Assembly (NCBI GenBank): GCA_018061755.1
Contig: JAGOTP010000003.1
Location: forward strand, 1-64,000
Length of the DNA stretch: 64,000 bases
Reading direction: 5' to 3'
Source of the DNA: Patescibacteria group bacterium
GTDB taxonomy: Bacteria > Patescibacteriota > Patescibacteriia > 2-12-FULL-60-25
How positions within the stretch are numbered: the stretch's first letter is position 1; each line of letters begins with the position of its first letter. A program made the position numbers and the translations under genes. This document shows positions 26,742 through 34,350 of the stretch, piece after piece. The notes under the pieces were generated by a model. It made no database searches. It was given only the letters and a program-made list of their open reading frames with translations, and was not told the origin of the DNA.

Positions 26742-27314
26742 TCAGAGCACGATGCCAGACACGAACCCCTTCTCGAGAGATTTCGTTGCCGTCAGGTACT
26801 CAGGATGATCGAAGAGAGCTGTCACCCCCTCAAGCGAGAGTCCGGTTCCATCAGCAATACAACGCAGACTCGCCGCATGCCGCTCCTTGCAGAAGGCGAG
26901 ACGAGCTGCACGCTCCAGCATGGCATAGTCCTGTTCTTCCGGTCCTCCAGACGTCCGTCCACCGAAGGTGAGATCCCCACGATGTACGTAGAACACCGCA
27001 TTCCGAGACGCGAACCGACGCTCGCGCGGCACAGCCATTGCAATCACTACACCCATGGAACAGACATTGCCCAGGCAGAGCAGCCTCATCGACGTCGCGC
27101 ACCCGATCGCCTCCAGCTCATCAGAGATCGCGTAACCCCAGTCGACATCACCTCCCGGCGTCGTAAGCGTGACGATGATCTCAGCAGGAGCAGACGCCTT
27201 AAAAATATCATCTCGCTGAGTGCGCAGCACCTTCAGCATGGCCTCATCGACCGTTCCCGTCAGGTGAATGACTCGCCTGGTCTTGAGCGCGTCCCCATAT
27301 GTCCTCAGATCCAT
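26742..27314 (-). CDS. ClpP-like serine peptidase homologue
   Basis: A 190-residue protein of the ClpP/crotonase fold. Landmarks: TTPGGDVDWGYAI (oxyanion-loop region), catalytic Ser in NVCSMGVV (~86) and His in FYVHRGD (~111). In the position of the catalytic Asp of ClpP (the D of the E-R-D-x-F-[LM]-[ST]-A motif) this protein reads DHPEYLTA, so the Asp is replaced by Pro, with another Asp two residues earlier. It may be a divergent peptidase or an inactive relative. GC-rich gene with a Shine-Dalgarno-like GAGAG before the ATG; a GTG eight codons upstream is less likely. Confidence 0.78.
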   Translation of the reverse strand: MDLRTYGDALKTRRVIHLTGTVDEAMLKVLRTQRDDIFKASAPAEIIVTLTTPGGDVDWGYAISDELEAIGCATSMRLLCLGNVCSMGVVIAMAVPRERRFASRNAVFYVHRGDLTFGGRTSGGPEEQDYAMLERAARLAFCKERHAASLRCIADGTGLSLEGVTALFDHPEYLTATKSLEKGFVSGIVL

Positions 27315-27379
27315 GTCGTCTCTCTTTCTGTCTTCCACTCTTATTTTGGCACCTTCATCCGATGAAAGATGAAGGGAGA

Positions 27380-27408
27380 AATGTACTTATATTCGATCTT
27401 TCTGTCAA
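27380..27408 (-). promoter_or_regulatory. Promoter of the ClpP-like gene
   Basis: On the minus strand TTGACA (complement of 27403-27408), 17-nt spacer, TACATT (complement of 27380-27385). About 10 nt downstream the transcript would form a CTTCATC/GATGAAG hairpin. The promoter overlaps the last codons of the upstream gene. Confidence 0.6.
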
Positions 27409-27971
27409 TAAATGGATGGTCTCTTTTTCTTCAATATTTCCCAAGTACGAAAAACGACTAGACACACGACTCCATACAACGATCCGGTAATAAACGGGCT
27501 CAAAAACGCACGGAGAGCCGTATACCAAGTCGTATACGTTACTGCATCCAAGGCTAGTCGTTGTTCAAGCTGAAGAAAGAACTCATAGCCTGGGCCAGTG
27601 AGAGCCGTGATCGCAGAGATAATCGGGAACCGTTCTATAAGTAACACCGGAGTAATCATGAAGACGATCAAGGAAACAACCAACGGGATCAATCCTTGAC
27701 CCATCAAAAAACCACCCGTAAACACACTTAAGGAAAGATTTGAAGACTTAGCTAAAGAGATCTTCCAAAGGAAAGCCATAAACATCAAATTCGCCACAAT
27801 ACCAATCGCACCCGCCCAATCCGTGAAGAAGAAATTCGACAGCCAAACCGGAATAGCAGCACACAGAAGGATGAGGAAGACTTTTTGCGTCAGCTTCTTA
27901 CGACCCGCGTTGCCATTTTGCATAGAGGAATAGTGATTAAAATAGGCAGCTGACGAGCCGTCTGTTATCAT
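27405..27971 (-). CDS. Hypothetical membrane protein
   Basis: A protein of about 188 residues with four or five hydrophobic segments, the first near the motif VFLILLCAAIPVWLSNFFF. The C-terminus is basic (EILKKKRPSIY). No family recognised. The start is uncertain: ATG at 27971 is chosen because an earlier start at 28019 would run into the divergent gene at 28005. Composition is AT-richer than the neighbouring ClpP-like gene. Confidence 0.55.
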   Translation of the reverse strand: MITDGSSAAYFNHYSSMQNGNAGRKKLTQKVFLILLCAAIPVWLSNFFFTDWAGAIGIVANLMFMAFLWKISLAKSSNLSLSVFTGGFLMGQGLIPLVVSLIVFMITPVLLIERFPIISAITALTGPGYEFFLQLEQRLALDAVTYTTWYTALRAFLSPFITGSLYGVVCLVVFRTWEILKKKRPSIY

Positions 27972-28004
27972 TTCTTCAGAACCTATCTCAGTATAACTTG
28001 CTGT

Positions 28005-28733
28005 ATGGAAAATCCCCAATATATCGTTGGTGCACGCAGAAATACCGACGGATCACTCGATGTATCGCGCTCCCTCATCTGGAAAAAAGCTCTACCGGCT
28101 CAAGAAGCACCTAAGAACATCTTTACACCTGCAGAAATCCATCAATTAATGAACAGACTAAATGACTCGACGTTTGCACGCCAAAATCTGTTGAAATATC
28201 TCGCAAAACAGAAAGCAGCACCGGAAAGCGAAATTCTTCGTGAATTTCAAAAGGCGGCCGTGAAACGGATAAAAGAAACGGAGCCGGGCAATCTTCGTCA
28301 CTATCATCGAACCAGTTTTGAGGCGCTCCGCACCATCGTAGAAACCGGAACGCTCTTGTCACGCACGAAGATCAAGGAAAAATTTCCTGGCAAGGTGATG
28401 AGCGCTTGGTCTTCGAGTGACAACATCATGATGACGCGCGATATGTTTGACCGCAGCGGAAAACTACTAAATCCTGGCTATACTCCCGACGAAGGCGGCA
28501 TTGGAGCAAGTGGTGGCAGTGCGGTTCTTGTCTTCAGACAAACCATCATGGATCAGGACGACTACGATGCAACGCGACGTTATCCGGAAATGTCAGAAAT
28601 CCCCTTTCAAGAGTATTGCGAAGCCATCTTAGTCAGAACAGAACAAGATCAAGCCTCCACCGAACAGCTACTTGCTCAACATCACATCCACATTCCCGTC
28701 GTACTCGCATCACAGTGGAAGCGATCGAGCTAA
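28005..28733 (+). CDS. Hypothetical protein, possible ADP-ribosyltransferase-like fold
   Basis: A 242-residue soluble protein. The middle carries LRHYHRTSFEALRTIVETGTL, similar in form to the opening strand-helix of DarT/DUF4433-type ADP-ribosyltransferases (an H-x-T before a helix and G-x-L). Later come WSSSDNIMMTRDM and EYCEAILVRT, where DarT-like enzymes place a catalytic Glu. These resemblances are weak and by eye; I do not assign function. TATAAC lies 7 nt before the ATG, so the mRNA may be leaderless. No antitoxin-like partner is evident immediately downstream. Confidence 0.5.
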   Translation: MENPQYIVGARRNTDGSLDVSRSLIWKKALPAQEAPKNIFTPAEIHQLMNRLNDSTFARQNLLKYLAKQKAAPESEILREFQKAAVKRIKETEPGNLRHYHRTSFEALRTIVETGTLLSRTKIKEKFPGKVMSAWSSSDNIMMTRDMFDRSGKLLNPGYTPDEGGIGASGGSAVLVFRQTIMDQDDYDATRRYPEMSEIPFQEYCEAILVRTEQDQASTEQLLAQHHIHIPVVLASQWKRSS

Positions 28734-28757
28734 GACAGGAAAATATGAAGATCTAAT

Positions 28758-29354
28758 CTAGAGACTTTTACCCCGAAGAGACGAGGTCTTCTGTAGCGCT
28801 GAAATCAATTCATACGGCTGACGTGTGGGAATGAAAAAGGGTAATTCCGATAAAATGCGTGTACCAAACAAACCCCCTGAAGAAGGTTTCGTCTTCTTTG
28901 TAAGCAAAAACACTCCCTCAGATGAGGGGAAAGGAGTATCTGGAAATATTTGACAGGCAATCGCACGACTCGAGATATCACCATCTTTCTCGAAAACATG
29001 TGGGGTATGTGGAGTATGAGAGTAACCTTGTAGTGTTTTCTTTTGAAATTGGATCATATCTTCTCTTGCGAAATAAACTTCTTGTTTCCCGTGTGCAAGC
29101 TTCAAACCGTCAGACGTAACCAAGATTCTTCCATTGGTCATAACTTTTTTGATTGAGCCTACGACCGAAGCAAGAAACAAGATGGCGAATAGAAGAATAG
29201 CGAATACAGGGCCATAACTCACTCCAGTAATGAATAACGTCCAGGCCATAACACCAAAAGCCAGACCTATTAAACTCATGGATGCTGTAGCGACCTTACT
29301 AACCAGTGAGGAAGAGAGAATCTCTTCGTATAGAATAGAATCAACGCTTTTCAT
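28758..29354 (-). CDS. Hypothetical membrane protein, PH-like C-terminal part
   Basis: A 198-residue protein with two adjacent hydrophobic segments (about residues 22-65) followed by a soluble part with TNGRILVTSDGLKLAHG, which resembles the first strands of bacterial PH-like membrane proteins. The rest is not recognised. The ATG at 29354 is used; an ATG four codons upstream is equally possible. It is convergent with the 28005 gene. Confidence 0.55.
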   Translation of the reverse strand: MKSVDSILYEEILSSSLVSKVATASMSLIGLAFGVMAWTLFITGVSYGPVFAILLFAILFLASVVGSIKKVMTNGRILVTSDGLKLAHGKQEVYFAREDMIQFQKKTLQGYSHTPHTPHVFEKDGDISSRAIACQIFPDTPFPSSEGVFLLTKKTKPSSGGLFGTRILSELPFFIPTRQPYELISALQKTSSLRGKSL

Positions 29355-29584
29355 AGAGCTAAGCATAGCACAACATCGATCATCAGAACGTTTTTACTGG
29401 TGAAAAAGGAAAAGTCACCTTTTTCAAAAATCGTCTTTACGTGGCGCAGGTTAAGAGAACAAAATCTAATTTTCAAATTATTTGTGCTTCTGTTAATCTA
29501 AGTACTATGTTGTATTTGTTTTAATTTTTTTTAAAACAACTCCTAATTTGACAGAGACGTTAGACTCTTGTCTCTTGACAATAT

Positions 29585-30463
29585 ATGCATACAGTCATTG
29601 AAAACATGAAAAATCGTGCTGAAGCAATTAAGATGGACTTGAAAGAGCTTATTTCCTTGCATTCCTCTCTTCATTATAAAACACCACATAGGCTGGTCGT
29701 TGTGGCGGGGGGAGATTTTTTCTGGAACCCGTTACAGGAAGCAGGCCGACAGATTCAGTCAAAGATCATTGATAGCTATGATAAGTTTTGTGAAACGATT
29801 CATATTTTGCTCAAAGACCAGCCCGATAAAACCACACGTCAACTCAGTCAGTATGAATCTAGCGTGAGAAAAACCATTGAACAGAATCGTAATCGCCCCA
29901 ATGACGACAAGATGGCAGTTTTAACGGAAGCTCTGCAATCGATTGATCAACAAATCAACTTGCTTGACTCTCTTTACCATATCCTACCTGACCATGAAAC
30001 GGTCTATGTTCCAGATACAAATGCGCTTTTATACAATGTCCACCTTGATCGGTGGCGCTTCACTGGGAGCGCAAAGTTCACTGTAGCTCTGACACCAACC
30101 GTTTTATCTGAACTTGATATATTAAAGATCAGTCATCGTTCTGAAGATGTGCGGGCAAAGGCAGAAACCCTAATACGTACCATAAAGGGATATCGGATCC
30201 GTGGCCGCTTGACGCAAGGAATACCACTGGTCAAAGGGGTCAGCCAGCTAATAGCTTTTGCAACTGAGCCAAAAGTAGCTGAAAGCCTATCTTGGCTTGA
30301 TTTTAGCAATAAGGATGACCGTTACCTAGCCAGTGTTATCGAAGTCATGAGAAAAATGCCGAGATCGCCCGTCGTTATTATAACGCGCGATATAAACCTT
30401 CAAAACAAGGCGGAGTTTGCCGAGCTTCCATATGTAGAGCCACCTGAACTATTGCAAGATTAG
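29585..30463 (+). CDS. PIN-domain protein
   Basis: A 292-residue protein with a helical N-terminal half and a C-terminal PIN nuclease domain (about residues 135-280). Acidic metal-site residues are visible in YVPDTNALLYN, LSELDIL, NKDDRYLAS and ITRDINLQNKA. PIN proteins cleave RNA. The arrangement is closer to the large stand-alone PIN proteins than to VapC toxins (about 130 residues), and no antitoxin gene is adjacent. The 29367-29584 gap is AT-rich and includes TTGACA and an AGAGAC/GTCTCT inverted repeat before the start. Confidence 0.75.
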   Translation: MHTVIENMKNRAEAIKMDLKELISLHSSLHYKTPHRLVVVAGGDFFWNPLQEAGRQIQSKIIDSYDKFCETIHILLKDQPDKTTRQLSQYESSVRKTIEQNRNRPNDDKMAVLTEALQSIDQQINLLDSLYHILPDHETVYVPDTNALLYNVHLDRWRFTGSAKFTVALTPTVLSELDILKISHRSEDVRAKAETLIRTIKGYRIRGRLTQGIPLVKGVSQLIAFATEPKVAESLSWLDFSNKDDRYLASVIEVMRKMPRSPVVIITRDINLQNKAEFAELPYVEPPELLQD

Positions 30464-30530
30464 TCGAGCAAAAGCAAAATAAACTCAATTTAAACTTTAA
30501 GGAAGTGCAGCGACTATGCCGCAATAATGA

Positions 30531-30903
30531 AACATCACCAAACAGTACTACGAACGCGAGCGCCCCAAACTTGAAGCTGAGCTCCAGAGCGTACTAGTCC
30601 GACTTGAAGCAAATACCGAACGCGCGAAAGAATAGGAGCAGGCCGTTTGTGACGCGCTCGACTTGGCTACGCTTGCCCGAACCGTTTATCAGAACTCCCA
30701 AGATCCCGAGATCAAACGTCTCATTCTGAAAGCTCTTGGATCTAACTTTGTTCTTTCGCAAAAACAACTAACGATTGAGCTGAAAAAACCGTTCCAAGTC
30801 ATTGCGAACCATCAGATTGAACTCGCCTCAACAGTTGAAGCGGATCTAACTCGTCCGTTCATCAATTTTTCGCTCAACCAAGAACTCTCACAAACAAAAA
30901 CTC
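30531..30903 (+). pseudogene. Remnant of a large serine recombinase (C-terminal part)
   Basis: One frame gives KQYYERERPKLEAEL (coiled coil), then a TAG stop at 30633-30635, then LDLATLARTVYQ and EIKRLILKALGSNFVLSQK followed by KKPFQVI. That series matches the C-terminal coiled-coil and end of large serine recombinases (the typical 'eKr.llk..fsn..l' and 'kPF' segments). The catalytic domain is gone, an in-frame stop interrupts the rest, and a TGA at 30528 precedes it. It directly abuts tRNA-Arg, a common integration site, so it looks like a decayed integrated element. Confidence 0.65.
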
Positions 30904-30926
30904 AGTCCCTTTCAGGACCGAGTCTT
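30899..30926 (-). terminator. Terminator of tRNA-Arg
   Basis: On the minus strand ACTCGGTCC pairs with GGGACTGAGT around TGAAA, followed by TTTTGTTTG. It begins 4 nt after the tRNA CCA end. Confidence 0.85.
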
Positions 30927-30929
30927 CTG

Positions 30930-31006
30930 TGGTGCACCCCAGACGATTCGAACGTCTGACCTCTCCCTTCGGAGGGGAGCGCTCTATCCAGCTGAGCTAG
31001 GGGTGC
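30930..31006 (-). tRNA. tRNA-Arg (anticodon CCG)
   Basis: A 77-nt cloverleaf on the minus strand. Acceptor GCACCCC/GGGGTGC, discriminator A and encoded CCA; D-arm GCTC...GAGC; anticodon loop CTCCGAA giving CCG (reads CGG); T-arm with GTTCGAAT. A plausible promoter TTGCTG-17-TAGTCT lies upstream at about 31020-31050. With the terminator and recombinase remnant it explains the 30464-31082 gap. Confidence 0.96.
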
Positions 31007-31082
31007 AAATGGCTGGTGTTTCCGTGGCAAAAGACTACGCGATTTGAGCGACCTCAGCAACCATGCTTGAATAGGGCGATCT

Positions 31083-31673
31083 ATGCTCGAAATCCCCCGC
31101 CTTCATAACCGCTACTATGTCATGCGACATGGTCATAGCCAAGCCAATGAAAAAGGCATTATTGTGAGCGATCCAAAAAATGGCCTTTCCGATTACGGTC
31201 TCACCGATAAAGGCAAACACGAGGCAAAAGTCTCCATTTCCGAAGCCGCCTTGCGTTATAGTTTTGACGTGAACCTGCTCATCATCTCTTCAGATTTTCT
31301 CCGTTGTCGTGAAACAGCCGAACTCGTAAGCGGCTTGCTCGGAACATCTAATGTGGAACTAGAACCACGACTACGTGAACGGTTTTTTGGCGAACTAGAA
31401 CTTGGTCCGAACAGCGAGTACAAACACATCTGGGAACGAGATGCGCTAAACGAAACAGTTGGAGCGTTTGGTGCCGAGTCCGCACAAGAGACGCTTGAAC
31501 GCTGTCTAGCCGTCATCGGTGAACTTGAGGCGGGATTTCAGGAAGAAACATTTTTACTGGTTTCTCATGGGGATCCTCTACAGATCCTTTCAACCGCTTT
31601 TCATAATCTTCCGCCAGGCAGACATCAGGAATTGTCTTTGTTGGAAACTGGGGAAATTCGAGCATTAATCTAA
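31083..31673 (+). CDS. Histidine phosphatase family protein
   Basis: A 196-residue phosphoglycerate-mutase-like enzyme. It has the catalytic RHG in YYVMRHGHSQANEKG, the second Arg in SSDFLRCRETAE, an acidic catalytic region in RLRERFFGELE and the second His in LVSHGDPLQI. Such enzymes remove phosphate from small phosphorylated substrates through a phosphohistidine; the substrate is unknown. It ends 9 nt before the convergent TrmB-family gene. Confidence 0.88.
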   Translation: MLEIPRLHNRYYVMRHGHSQANEKGIIVSDPKNGLSDYGLTDKGKHEAKVSISEAALRYSFDVNLLIISSDFLRCRETAELVSGLLGTSNVELEPRLRERFFGELELGPNSEYKHIWERDALNETVGAFGAESAQETLERCLAVIGELEAGFQEETFLLVSHGDPLQILSTAFHNLPPGRHQELSLLETGEIRALI

Positions 31674-31682
31674 GCACGCCCC

Positions 31683-33239
31683 CTACTCTCGCGAGATGCG
31701 ACACAGACCGTCAAAATAGCGGCGATAGGATTGCGCTACATTTTCATTGCGCATTACGAAAACCGTTTCCGCGTCTCCCCATAGAACGTGAGCCACCGTA
31801 TCTCCAAACACCCAAATCGCCAATGGACCCTCAAAAAGTGGCGGTAGGTAACGAATCGTTCTCTCAGGAATCGCAGCGATTCCTGAACCTCGAGTGTTTT
31901 CATTCGCCAACATATGCAAATGAATCCCCTTCTCAACACGACGCTTGGTAAACGATGGGAAATATTCTTTGTGCGTTGACATAATTCTGCCCGTCGCAGC
32001 AATCAAATATAGATCTTCGCCTTTGTCTAAAACCTGTTCACATAAATCAATAATCCCCTGATGTCCGAAAAGCGTTTCGACTGAACGATTCCACATCTCG
32101 TCGAAATAGAGTTTGAATCCAGAGTAAATCTCTTGATTTTCAAAGTAGAGAACCAATGGCTCTGGTTGATAGATCACCATGACGGCCTTGTCCTGATACA
32201 GGTTGATCTGCATGGGACTCAAAAAAGGCGTCTGAAAAGCTTTGACTTGGCTCACAGCCTCATTTGGATCTCCCTGCACACGATTACGTTCACGAATACT
32301 TTTCGCCGCATCTCTTTGCGCCAAAATTTGCGCCACCACACCTTTTTGAATTCGATAGTGATGAAAATCGTCGAAGAACTCTCCCAATCGTTCGTATTCG
32401 TAGCCTAAATTTCCGCCCAACACTTGGTACGGCTCGCCTGGACGAAGTGCATCAACCATCGAATAAAAAGCTTCTCGCAATGCCACTTCACCGCGCTGGA
32501 TACGTACGTTCTGCGTCCAAAGCAACTGAAAATAATTTCGATAAGCTTCAACCAAATGCTTGTTTTTGACTTCGATCACAGTATAGGGATATTCAAATAT
32601 TTGAAATGCTACACTCGTGTTCGTAAAGACAACGTTAGCCGTTGGTGTCATTTCATAGGGCAGAATACGGATTTGCGTATCTTGCATGTTTTGCATGAGA
32701 GCTAGCATTTCCGTTGAGAACATTTGTTGTTTGTACATGAGCGTACGAACACCGGCCCCGCGCTGATCGATTTCGCGTAGATAGCGTTTCATTGCAACCG
32801 GTCCCAGCGCCTCTTCAAAACGTTTTCCGCCTGAACCAAGTACATGCAAACACTCTCCTTTAGAAAGGTTAGCCGCATTTTTCAGAGAAAACGCTCGGAT
32901 GGCATCTTCACCTTCATAAACCGTAATCTCTTGATCCGTTAGCTTCTGTCGTTCTTTCAAGGAAGTGATCACTTGTTCAGCTGTAACTTCTTGCTGTCTA
33001 ACAGAATCGCGAAAATGTTCAACATCTGTTACTCGATAATGAAAAATGCCCTTGTCCGTAGTCTTTGTAGCTAAATGACGCTCAATCAGACTCTCAAGGG
33101 CCTGATAGACCAGTTGACGATGCAGGGACGTATCCTGAATCAGTTCACCAGCACGACATCTTCCACGGCGAAATAGAGCCAAATAGACTGTTACTTCATG
33201 CGTCGATAGTCCCAACGCTTTTAATTCCTGTTCTAACAT
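31683..33239 (-). CDS. TrmB-family transcriptional regulator (long form)
   Basis: About 518 residues. The N-terminal winged helix (LKALGLSTHEVTVYLALFRR through SLIERHLATKT) matches TrmB-type regulators; a coiled-coil linker follows, and the rest contains two phospholipase-D-like effector units back to back (around residues 110-290 and 300-510), each with a pattern like YLREIDQRGAGVRTLMY / FTKRRVEKGIHLHMLAN. The usual TrmB-like protein has one such unit and about 250 residues, so this looks duplicated. ATG at 33239 (or 33257) is chosen; a longer open frame upstream runs antisense through the 33432 gene and is rejected. Divergent from that gene. Confidence 0.82.
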   Translation of the reverse strand: MLEQELKALGLSTHEVTVYLALFRRGRCRAGELIQDTSLHRQLVYQALESLIERHLATKTTDKGIFHYRVTDVEHFRDSVRQQEVTAEQVITSLKERQKLTDQEITVYEGEDAIRAFSLKNAANLSKGECLHVLGSGGKRFEEALGPVAMKRYLREIDQRGAGVRTLMYKQQMFSTEMLALMQNMQDTQIRILPYEMTPTANVVFTNTSVAFQIFEYPYTVIEVKNKHLVEAYRNYFQLLWTQNVRIQRGEVALREAFYSMVDALRPGEPYQVLGGNLGYEYERLGEFFDDFHHYRIQKGVVAQILAQRDAAKSIRERNRVQGDPNEAVSQVKAFQTPFLSPMQINLYQDKAVMVIYQPEPLVLYFENQEIYSGFKLYFDEMWNRSVETLFGHQGIIDLCEQVLDKGEDLYLIAATGRIMSTHKEYFPSFTKRRVEKGIHLHMLANENTRGSGIAAIPERTIRYLPPLFEGPLAIWVFGDTVAHVLWGDAETVFVMRNENVAQSYRRYFDGLCRISRE

Positions 33240-33431
33240 GAGTGTCACTTTAATCATGACAATACATATTGGGCAAATTATTTGGTAATATAGATGAATT
33301 TGGAAAAAAATAGTCGAGCTAGTATGACGCATCTTTTCTTTTAAATTAGCTAAATAACTATATCGGTCAGCGAAATAGTGATAGTACGAATATGTGCCGC
33401 TCTGATCGAGCACACGAAAGGGTAGCCCTAG

Positions 33432-33965
33432 ATGAACCGTCTGATCTCGAACATCCTGCTTCTGGCGCTGGCTGGCCTGCTGGTACTCGTAACGCCGTCC
33501 GCTAAGAGCGATCCGATCCCCGCTCCACCGCTGCGCTCTCGCTGGACGATCTACAGCGGGATCGGCACCCCCGTCTACCGTTACGCCAACGGGACTCGTC
33601 TCGGACCCTGGGAACAACCGACCCTGCTCGAACTGACCGGCGTGAGCTATACCCTAATCCGTCCCTGGCTCGAGGTCCGCGCAGCCGCTCTCTTCGGTCA
33701 ACGACTGGATCGTCCGGGTAACTCCGCTGGTGCACTGCTCTCAATCAGTCTGGCCGTGGCACCCCTCAACCTCGGCCTGGCGGCGATCGTGCTGAACACC
33801 CCGACCGCGGGAACCAACCCCGGAATCGCTCTGACTTTCGGTCTGGGCCAACGAGTCCGCAACGGCTGGTCCATCAGCCTCGGTGGTCAGATCGCAACCT
33901 ATCCGGGCCTGGGCTGGCCGGTCACGATCGTCTTCGCACCGAGCGTGGCATATCGGTTCCCCTAA
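33432..33965 (+). CDS. GC-rich secreted protein, beta-strand-rich
   Basis: A 177-residue protein with a clear signal peptide (MNRLISNILLLALAGLLVLV, cleavage near SAKSDP). The mature part has alternating polar/hydrophobic residues and Gly-rich turns and ends in an aromatic segment, VAYRFP, reminiscent of small beta-barrels. No family named. Codon use is strikingly GC-rich relative to its surroundings. It is divergent from the TrmB-type gene across a 190-nt AT-rich gap, which suggests control by that regulator (inference). An AGGG-TAG-CCCT hairpin lies just before the ATG. Confidence 0.72.
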   Translation: MNRLISNILLLALAGLLVLVTPSAKSDPIPAPPLRSRWTIYSGIGTPVYRYANGTRLGPWEQPTLLELTGVSYTLIRPWLEVRAAALFGQRLDRPGNSAGALLSISLAVAPLNLGLAAIVLNTPTAGTNPGIALTFGLGQRVRNGWSISLGGQIATYPGLGWPVTIVFAPSVAYRFP

Positions 33966-33977
33966 TTCTGAGGCACA

Positions 33978-34047
33978 CTCAGCGCCCAAATCCCATGGGA
34001 TCTCTACGCTAGAGGTCACGTCAGGTCATGGGTGGTGCGCTATCGTA
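33978..34047 (+). terminator. Long hairpin 3' of the 33432 gene
   Basis: AGCGC...CCCATG pairs with CATGGG...GCGCT around a 30-nt loop that holds an inner CTCTA/TAGAG hairpin. No long T tract follows. A second small hairpin TGGACG/CGTCCA follows near 34058-34076. These two plus tRNA-Lys fill the 33966-34350 gap. Confidence 0.5.
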
Positions 34048-34116
34048 TCGTACTTCTCTGGACGTCCTGACCGTCCAAATACTTTGTTATTCTCTCTGAG
34101 GATGACAGAGTATACA

Positions 34117-34147
34117 CAAACACCTCCCCTTTCAGGGAGGTGTTTGT
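34117..34147 (-). terminator. Terminator of tRNA-Lys
   Basis: AAACACCTCCC and GGGAGGTGTTT pair around a short loop directly after the tRNA CCA end (minus strand), ending in TTTGTG. The hairpin works in both directions. Confidence 0.75.
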
Positions 34148-34223
34148 TGGTGCGACGGCTGGGGATCGAACCCAGGACCTTGGGCTTAAGAGGCCCCTGC
34201 TCTACCAGCTGAGCTACCGTCGC
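34148..34223 (-). tRNA. tRNA-Lys (anticodon CTT)
   Basis: A 76-nt cloverleaf on the minus strand: acceptor GCGACGG/CCGTCGC, discriminator A, encoded CCA; D-arm GCTC...GAGC; anticodon loop CTCTTAA giving CTT (reads AAG); T-arm CTGGG TTCGATC CCCAG. Confidence 0.96.
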
Positions 34224-34240
34224 ATTTCTGGTGCGTCGGC

Positions 34241-34269
34241 AGTATAGGCAATGCCCAATCTAGTGTCAA
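34241..34269 (-). promoter_or_regulatory. tRNA-Lys promoter
   Basis: On the minus strand a perfect TTGACA (complement of 34264-34269), 17-nt spacer, TATACT (complement of 34241-34246), about 17 nt before the tRNA. It serves as a local reference for what a strong promoter looks like in this genome. Confidence 0.88.
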
Positions 34270-34300
34270 TGAAGAGAATAATGGCGACATCAGATCATTC

Positions 34301-34329
34301 AAAAAACTCGCCCAAAAGGCGAGTTTTTG
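34301..34329 (-). terminator. Terminator of the ileS-lipoprotein operon
   Basis: AACTCGCC and GGCGAGTT pair around CAAAA with A and T runs outside, so it works on both strands. It lies 22 nt after the lipoprotein stop codon. Confidence 0.9.
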
Positions 34330-34350
34330 TTCATTCGCTTATCTATGTAT

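Noticed and set aside
31683-33617. A 644-residue reading of the TrmB-like protein
   Set aside because: The extra N-terminal residues come from frame open antisense to the 33432 gene; the family domain starts at MLEQELKALG.
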